NCBI GenBank assembly: GCA_027066365.1
Contig: JAMONV010000006.1
Location: forward strand, 84,806-148,805
From: Flavobacteriales bacterium
GTDB taxonomy: Bacteria > Bacteroidota > Bacteroidia > Flavobacteriales > Flavobacteriaceae
Direction of reading: 5' to 3'
DNA: 64,000 nucleotides
Under the pieces are notes generated by a model, which worked only from the letters and a program-made list of their open reading frames with translations, was not told the origin of the DNA and ran no database searches. The stretch's first letter is position 1, and each line of letters opens with the position of its first letter. The position numbers and the translations under genes were made by a program. Shown here one piece after another: positions 59,346-64,000 of the stretch.

Positions 59346-61172
59346 TTATTGATCCAATTTTTTCCAACCTACTTTGTTCATGGCATAAATAATGATGAAA
59401 GCCGAAATTATCGTAACACTGAAAAATGCCGTACTGAGCATATATTCTTTAAAAATTAATTTTCCGATGCCGAACAAAGCCGATAACACCATCAATACAC
59501 CTGCGATCCAACTCAAGAACAAATAGCCATAACCCCGGTCGCCTTCCATGCCGGTTTCTTTTTCAATGATTTTCCATCCGGGACCGCCGGGATGCACTTT
59601 CCGGTAAAAATCGTAAAGTTTTTTGCGCGGCGTGGGACGTGTAATAAAGGTAGCGACCAGCCATGAAAGCGTTGACCAAATGGCGATGACAAACAGAAGT
59701 TTTTCGTAATCGTGTTCCAAACTCCAATGCATTCCCCAAGGGGAAATCAAAAAGGGAAGAATGAAGAAAGGAGCTAAAAGAGCCGTAATTTCACTCCAAG
59801 CATTAACACGCCACCAGAACCAGCGCAATATTAATACTCCGCCAATGCCGCCGCTTGCCAATAAAACAATTTTCCACGCGTCGCTTATTTTATTTAATTG
59901 GGTGGTGATTATAAAAGCGATAATCATCAAAATAAAGGTGGTGATGCGTGAAATTTTAACATAATATTTCTCGTCGGCGCCCGGTTTGATAAACGGACGG
60001 TATAAATCGTTGATAATATAGGATGTTCCCCAAACGGTTTGCGATGCCAGGGTGGACATATAAGCGGCAAAAAAGGCGGCGAGCATTAATCCCACCCATC
60101 CCGGCGGCATTAAGTCGCGGATCAATTGTACGTAAATTTCCCCTTTGCCGGCTTGCGCCGGATACAGAATAATCGCTGCAAAAGCGGCTAAAATCCACGG
60201 CCAAGGACGTAATGCGTAATGCGCTATATTGAACCATAATGTGGCAAAAAGGGAATGTTTTTCGTCTTTAGCGCTCATCATGCGTTGTGCTACGTAACCG
60301 CCGCCGCCCGGTTCGGCACCGGGATACCAGCTTGCCCACCATTGAATGCCGAGGTAAACAAATAATGCAAAGGCCGACATCCGGAACATTTCAATACCCG
60401 TAGTGCTGGTTAAAGCTGTTCCTTTACTATCAATCACGGGAAAGAAATCAAAAACCCATTTGCTGTCGGCAAAAGCATGTTTAAGCCCGTCTATCCCGCC
60501 GACGGCTTTCACGGCATAAACGGATAAAACGATGCTGCCGGTCATGGCCATAACGAATTGAAAACTGTCTGTCACCGAAACGCCCATCAGTCCCGATAGT
60601 GAAGAATAAAAGGCTACGAATAACATCATTAGTGCTACATAGATGAAATGGGCGCTCAATGTCAGGTTCCCGATATGAAATTCATGATATCCGAAAATAG
60701 TTAAATCGGGGAAAATAACCTTTAGGATTTTTACCATAGCCAAGTTTACCCAAGCAATCACTACAGCATTAAGCAAAATGCCTACATAAACCGCTCTAAA
60801 ACCACGCAAAAATTTGGCCGGTGCACCATGATACCGGATGTTCACAAATTCCGCATCGGTCAAAATGTGCGCCCTACGCCATAATCGTGCAAAAAAGAAA
60901 ACCGTCAAAATTCCGCCGATAACCATGTTCCACCATAGCCAGTTTCCGGCCACTCCTTTGGTGGAAACCAATTCCGTTACCGCCAGCGGTGTGTCTGCGG
61001 CAAATGTGGTGGCAACCATGCTGGTGCCGGCTATCCACCAGGGCAAATTCCGGCCGCTAAGAAAGAAGTTCCCCGTATTTTTTCCGGCCCGCTTCGAAAA
61101 ATATAAGGAAATGCCCAAGCTAAATAAAAAATATAATCCTATAATGAACCAATCTATTGCTTGAATATGCAT
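59346..61172 (-). CDS. Sodium:solute symporter (SSS family)
   Basis: The ATG at 61172 gives 608 residues; the open frame starts nine bases earlier only by TTG. About thirteen to fourteen transmembrane helices are seen, with SSS-family features: FFLSGRNLPWWIAGTSMVAT followed by TFAADTP, SSLSGLMGVSVTDSFQFVMA, and AAFFAAYMSTLASQTVWGTS. These carriers use Na+ to import sugars, amino acids or other solutes. The substrate cannot be read. The long form with extra C-terminal helices is common in Bacteroidota. It is upstream of tatA. Confidence 0.92.
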   Translation of the reverse strand: MHIQAIDWFIIGLYFLFSLGISLYFSKRAGKNTGNFFLSGRNLPWWIAGTSMVATTFAADTPLAVTELVSTKGVAGNWLWWNMVIGGILTVFFFARLWRRAHILTDAEFVNIRYHGAPAKFLRGFRAVYVGILLNAVVIAWVNLAMVKILKVIFPDLTIFGYHEFHIGNLTLSAHFIYVALMMLFVAFYSSLSGLMGVSVTDSFQFVMAMTGSIVLSVYAVKAVGGIDGLKHAFADSKWVFDFFPVIDSKGTALTSTTGIEMFRMSAFALFVYLGIQWWASWYPGAEPGGGGYVAQRMMSAKDEKHSLFATLWFNIAHYALRPWPWILAAFAAIILYPAQAGKGEIYVQLIRDLMPPGWVGLMLAAFFAAYMSTLASQTVWGTSYIINDLYRPFIKPGADEKYYVKISRITTFILMIIAFIITTQLNKISDAWKIVLLASGGIGGVLILRWFWWRVNAWSEITALLAPFFILPFLISPWGMHWSLEHDYEKLLFVIAIWSTLSWLVATFITRPTPRKKLYDFYRKVHPGGPGWKIIEKETGMEGDRGYGYLFLSWIAGVLMVLSALFGIGKLIFKEYMLSTAFFSVTIISAFIIIYAMNKVGWKKLDQ

Positions 61173-61314
61173 AACAAACAAATTTCCCGCAAGATATAAA
61201 AGATATGGAAAAACCGAAAAACTGTTTCCGAATATATTAATTTAATCGATTGTAGAAAAAGACCGTATTGTGTTATTAAACAAATAATTGTATCGTGCCG
61301 ATTATAATTATCCT

Positions 61315-62280
61315 TTATTCCTGATGATTGTCGTTTTTCAATCCTTTTTCATCGAGAAGCATGGATATACGTTCCCTGAATTCGCTTTTAAAATTATTGA
61401 CATCGACCACGTTCATCCCGAATAATGTTTTAAGCGCCTGTGCCGTATTTTCCGCAATGTCCGTTAAAATCATATAGGCATTGTTTTTGTTTAATCCCAG
61501 TATTTTGGCGACTTTAGCGTATTTTTGAACATATCGCTGATAATCGCCGGTTTTGGCTTCAAACCAAAAAATTTCATTTTCGATTCGAAAAAGAATGTCC
61601 AGCTCGAAATCGTTGCCGTTAGGTAAAATGATTTGAGGATTGGTTAAGCAGGAATAGCGTACCGGGATGTTTTCAAGGATGTCAATGATTGTTTTTTTAA
61701 CGTATCTTTCCAACCAACCTCCCGAAAAAAAATTAAGCACACCGGGAATTCTATTGACCTTGCCCATAAGTTTGTATTCGGGAGAGCGTAAATACTTATA
61801 TTCCTCCAGAAAAGCGATTTGATGCAATTGATGGCCAAAATACGTTATGCTTGAAATTTCATCTTGAGTAAAATTTTTTAGAATTATATTAAAATAAGCC
61901 CCCGTATTCATGTGTCTTTTTATCAGTTCGTAAACTTTCTTGATTTTTGAGTAATTATTGCCCATATATAAAGCAATATCATCCAGGATTTTATCGGCTT
62001 CTACTTCGGTTTTAATGTTTTTTATCGTTATATTTTTTTGTTTCAAAAATTCGATAATGCCGCCCGGATACATATTTGTTTCTTCCGTATTTGTGTTCGT
62101 TTGCGGCATATCACCCGCCGTATTTTCGGGATAATTGACTTTTTTCGGTGACGGCTTCGGGAAGCTTGAATGAAATGCATCTCTCATTTTACGGATGTCC
62201 TGTAAATGATCCGCTATTTTTTCCAATGCAGTCGCAATTCTTTTTAGATATGATTCCATATTTTCATTTTCCGATGACAT
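61315..62280 (-). CDS. Card1-like (DUF1887-type) PD-(D/E)xK nuclease without visible CARF domain
   Basis: The ATG at 62280 gives 321 residues. The N-terminus has a short coiled coil (ESYLKRIATALEKIADHLQD) and a Ser/Thr/Pro linker. A middle helical region follows (about 70-185 of the ORF). The C-terminus has SGGWLERYVKKTIIDIL, FELDILFRIENEIFWFEAKT and then YAKVAKILGLNKNNAYMILTD. GGWLE, ELDI and EAKTG are in the order and spacing of the nuclease domain of Card1/Can2 (DUF1887) proteins. A CARF sensor is not evident, and no CRISPR genes are nearby. It is monocistronic. A defence role is possible but unproven. Confidence 0.7.
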   Translation of the reverse strand: MSSENENMESYLKRIATALEKIADHLQDIRKMRDAFHSSFPKPSPKKVNYPENTAGDMPQTNTNTEETNMYPGGIIEFLKQKNITIKNIKTEVEADKILDDIALYMGNNYSKIKKVYELIKRHMNTGAYFNIILKNFTQDEISSITYFGHQLHQIAFLEEYKYLRSPEYKLMGKVNRIPGVLNFFSGGWLERYVKKTIIDILENIPVRYSCLTNPQIILPNGNDFELDILFRIENEIFWFEAKTGDYQRYVQKYAKVAKILGLNKNNAYMILTDIAENTAQALKTLFGMNVVDVNNFKSEFRERISMLLDEKGLKNDNHQE

Positions 62281-62317
62281 AATTATTTTTTTTTGTTTAT
62301 CATAGAATTCCAACACT

Positions 62318-62348
62318 GCAATATATGAAAATTTTTGTATTTGACAAA
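62318..62348 (-). promoter_or_regulatory. Candidate promoter of nuclease gene
   Basis: On the minus strand TTTG (62348-62345) is followed by 19 bp and TATATTGC, a two-mismatch -7 element (62325-62318). Spacing fits but the -7 match is imperfect. Confidence 0.35.
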
Positions 62349-62536
62349 ATATATTTCTTATTTATTAAGTATTTATCGTATATATGACGGATGTTTTTCG
62401 ATTTTGTCGAATATAAAGTTTATTTTTCGAGTTTTAATTATTTGATAATCAGGTGGTTTTGATATTCTTTTTTGAGTGTTTACGGAAATTGAAGGGGTGG
62501 CCTTGTAAGGAAACGCGGGCTTTGAATAAAAAAGAT

Positions 62537-62544
62537 TATTTTTG
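62537..62544 (+). promoter_or_regulatory. Candidate -7 element (TATTTTTG) of gdhA
   Basis: TATTTTTG matches TAnnTTTG and ends 19 bp before ATG 62564. No TTTG at about 19 bp upstream is seen. The earlier open frame (from 62453) starts upstream of this element and is not used. Confidence 0.45.
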
Positions 62545-62563
62545 GCTCGAAAAAATGATTAAA

Positions 62564-63919
62564 ATGTCCGATCAACAATATGCATCGCAGATCGAAGATT
62601 TCATGGCGTATGCCGTTTCACGCAATCCGCATGAGGAGGAATTTTTATCCGCCGTGCGGGAAGTAGCCGAAACCTTGATTCCGTTTATCGAGGAAAATCC
62701 CAAATATAAGGGGAAGAAATTGCTTGAGCGAATGATTGAGCCCGAGCGTGTGATTATGTTTCGTGTTCCATGGGTTGACGATAAAGGCGAAATTCAAGTC
62801 AACCGGGGATATCGAGTTCAATTTAATTCGGCTATTGGGCCGTATAAGGGTGGCTTACGTTTTCATTCGACCGTAAATTTGAGCGTATTAAAATTTTTGG
62901 GGTTTGAACAAACCTTTAAAAACGCTTTGACCACTTTACCGATGGGAGGCGGAAAAGGCGGATCGGATTTTAGTGTTCGCGGCAAATCCGACGCCGAAAT
63001 TATGCGTTTCTGTCAGTCGTTTATGCAAGAGTTGTTCCGGCATATCGGTTCCGATGTGGATGTTCCGGCAGGCGATATAGGAGTGGGTGGACGTGAATTG
63101 GGATACTTGTTTGGGATGTATAAGAAGTTGAAAAACGAATTTACCGGTGTGCTTACCGGAAAAGGATTATCATGGGGCGGTTCGCTTATTCGTCCCGAAG
63201 CCACGGGCTACGGTGTGGTTTATTTTGCCGAAGCGGCACTCAACCGGATGGGGAAAAGCATTCGGGGATTGCGTATTGCCGTAAGCGGATTTGGAAATGT
63301 GAGTTGGGGTGTAGTCAAAAAGGTTAATGATTTGGGCGGAAAAGTGGTTACCTTATCCGGTCCCGACGGTTATATCTATGATCCCGAGGGGGTGTCGGGT
63401 GAAAAGGTCGATTTCATGTTAAGACTGCGGGCTTCCAATCGCGATGAAATCAAGCCTTATGCAGAGCGTTTCGGTGTGGAGTATTTTTCTGGGAAAAAGC
63501 CTTGGGAACAAAAGGTGGATTTGGCCATTCCATGCGCCATTCAAAACGAAATGAACGCCGACGATGCACAACAATTGGTTGATAATAATGTAATAGGCGT
63601 AGTGGAAGCGGCTAATATGCCGCTTACGAATGAAGCGGTGGAAATCATTCAGCAAGCGCGAAAATTATATGTGCCGGGTAAGGCGGCGAATGCTGGTGGC
63701 GTGGCGGTATCGGGTTTGGAAATGACGCAAAATGCCATGCGCATTAGCTGGACGGCCGCAGAAGTGGATGAAAAACTCCGGTGGATTATGAATAATATCC
63801 ATGATAATACCGTTAAATTCGGTCTTTTGCCCGGTGGTTACGTGGATTACAAAAAAGGTGCCAATATTGCCGGTTTTATCAAGGTGGCCGATGCGATGCT
63901 GGCGCAAGGAATTGTATAA
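62564..63919 (+). CDS. gdhA: Glutamate dehydrogenase (hexameric type)
   Basis: GdhA converts 2-oxoglutarate and ammonia to glutamate (and back) with NAD(P)H. The ATG at 62564 gives 451 residues, the common hexameric size; Met at 62555 is an alternative. Active-site blocks: GPYKGGLRFHSTVN, LPMGGGKGGSDF with the catalytic Lys, VDVPAGDIGVGGRELGYL, and the nucleotide-binding motif VSGFGNVSWGVV. GGVAVSGLEMTQNAMRISWT near the end is also conserved. A strong terminator follows. Confidence 0.96.
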   Translation: MSDQQYASQIEDFMAYAVSRNPHEEEFLSAVREVAETLIPFIEENPKYKGKKLLERMIEPERVIMFRVPWVDDKGEIQVNRGYRVQFNSAIGPYKGGLRFHSTVNLSVLKFLGFEQTFKNALTTLPMGGGKGGSDFSVRGKSDAEIMRFCQSFMQELFRHIGSDVDVPAGDIGVGGRELGYLFGMYKKLKNEFTGVLTGKGLSWGGSLIRPEATGYGVVYFAEAALNRMGKSIRGLRIAVSGFGNVSWGVVKKVNDLGGKVVTLSGPDGYIYDPEGVSGEKVDFMLRLRASNRDEIKPYAERFGVEYFSGKKPWEQKVDLAIPCAIQNEMNADDAQQLVDNNVIGVVEAANMPLTNEAVEIIQQARKLYVPGKAANAGGVAVSGLEMTQNAMRISWTAAEVDEKLRWIMNNIHDNTVKFGLLPGGYVDYKKGANIAGFIKVADAMLAQGIV

Positions 63920-63930
63920 ATTTTATTGGA

Positions 63931-63966
63931 AAAAAAGGGGCTGTCTTTCAAGTCAGCCCCTTTTTC
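63931..63966 (+). terminator. Intrinsic terminator of gdhA
   Basis: GGGGCTG (63937-63943) pairs with CAGCCCC (63954-63960) around a 10-base loop, and is followed by a T-rich tract (TTTTTCTTTTTT). The A tract before the stem can extend it. Confidence 0.88.
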
Positions 63967-64000
63967 TTTTTTAAAGTTGGGCTGTCAGAGTTAAAAGTTG

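Overview
The window looks like chromosomal DNA of a member of the Bacteroidota. The main evidence is a full-length SprA (type IX secretion translocon), a BT_3928-type DoxX protein, a WbqC-family protein, and several Bacteroidota-type promoters (TTTG, about 19 bp, TAnnTTTG). Base composition is moderate to AT-rich outside one block. No rRNA, tRNA or CRISPR array was seen. An anaerobic or facultative, sulfur-related energy metabolism is suggested by the central gene cluster, but this is inference.

Layout. (1) 1-11540 is a surface-polysaccharide locus. A WbqC-like protein and a sugar N-formyltransferase are on the plus strand. Convergent to them is a tightly overlapping minus-strand operon: Wzx flippase, Wzy-like polymerase, degenerate SGNH protein, O-antigen ligase fused to a GT4 glycosyltransferase, bi-domain dehydrogenase, alpha-toroid protein and WecG/TagA glycosyltransferase. 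A small frameshifted gene for a glycine/alanine-rich peptide lies between the two groups.

(2) 11685-25252 is the most notable region: a complete Mbx/Mbs-type relative of respiratory complex I (Mrp-like E, F, G, DUF4040, E/B fusion, C, two antiporter subunits, then NuoH, NuoB, NuoC, NuoD and NuoI homologues). Gene order matches the mbx (mbs) operon of Pyrococcus. The last subunit is fused to an NfnB/GltD-like FAD and NAD(P)H module. Cysteine patterns argue against a [NiFe] hydrogenase and fit the sulfane-sulfur-reductase type, with an open-site cluster. The second half of the operon has been invaded by two four-helix-bundle (S23/IVP) genes, an AT-rich PD-(D/E)xK-like gene, and families of 7-8 bp tandem and palindromic repeats. 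A cytochrome b561 gene follows.

(3) 25994-29270 holds a GH26-like lipoprotein and queG, flanked by two copies of a dispersed repeat. One copy is interrupted by a 90-bp hairpin element, and a 38-bp direct repeat sits upstream of recG. (4) 29271-49000 is mostly housekeeping: recG, DUF937, ilvE, engB, three tandem PAS proteins, DUF4359 with a 2-oxoacid dehydrogenase E2, glyA, an alpha/beta hydrolase, ribE, pdxA, a small membrane protein, ppk1, a UbiA-like protein, an M1 peptidase with HEAT-like repeats, and a DoxX protein. (5) 49103-63919 carries gpmI, sprA, ruvA, a PAP2 phosphatase, tatA, a sodium/solute symporter, a Card1-like nuclease without a visible CARF domain, and gdhA with a strong terminator.

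How they may work together: the Mbx/Mbs complex would move electrons from NAD(P)H or ferredoxin to a sulfur compound and pump Na+ or H+. That gradient could feed transporters such as the SSS symporter at 59346.
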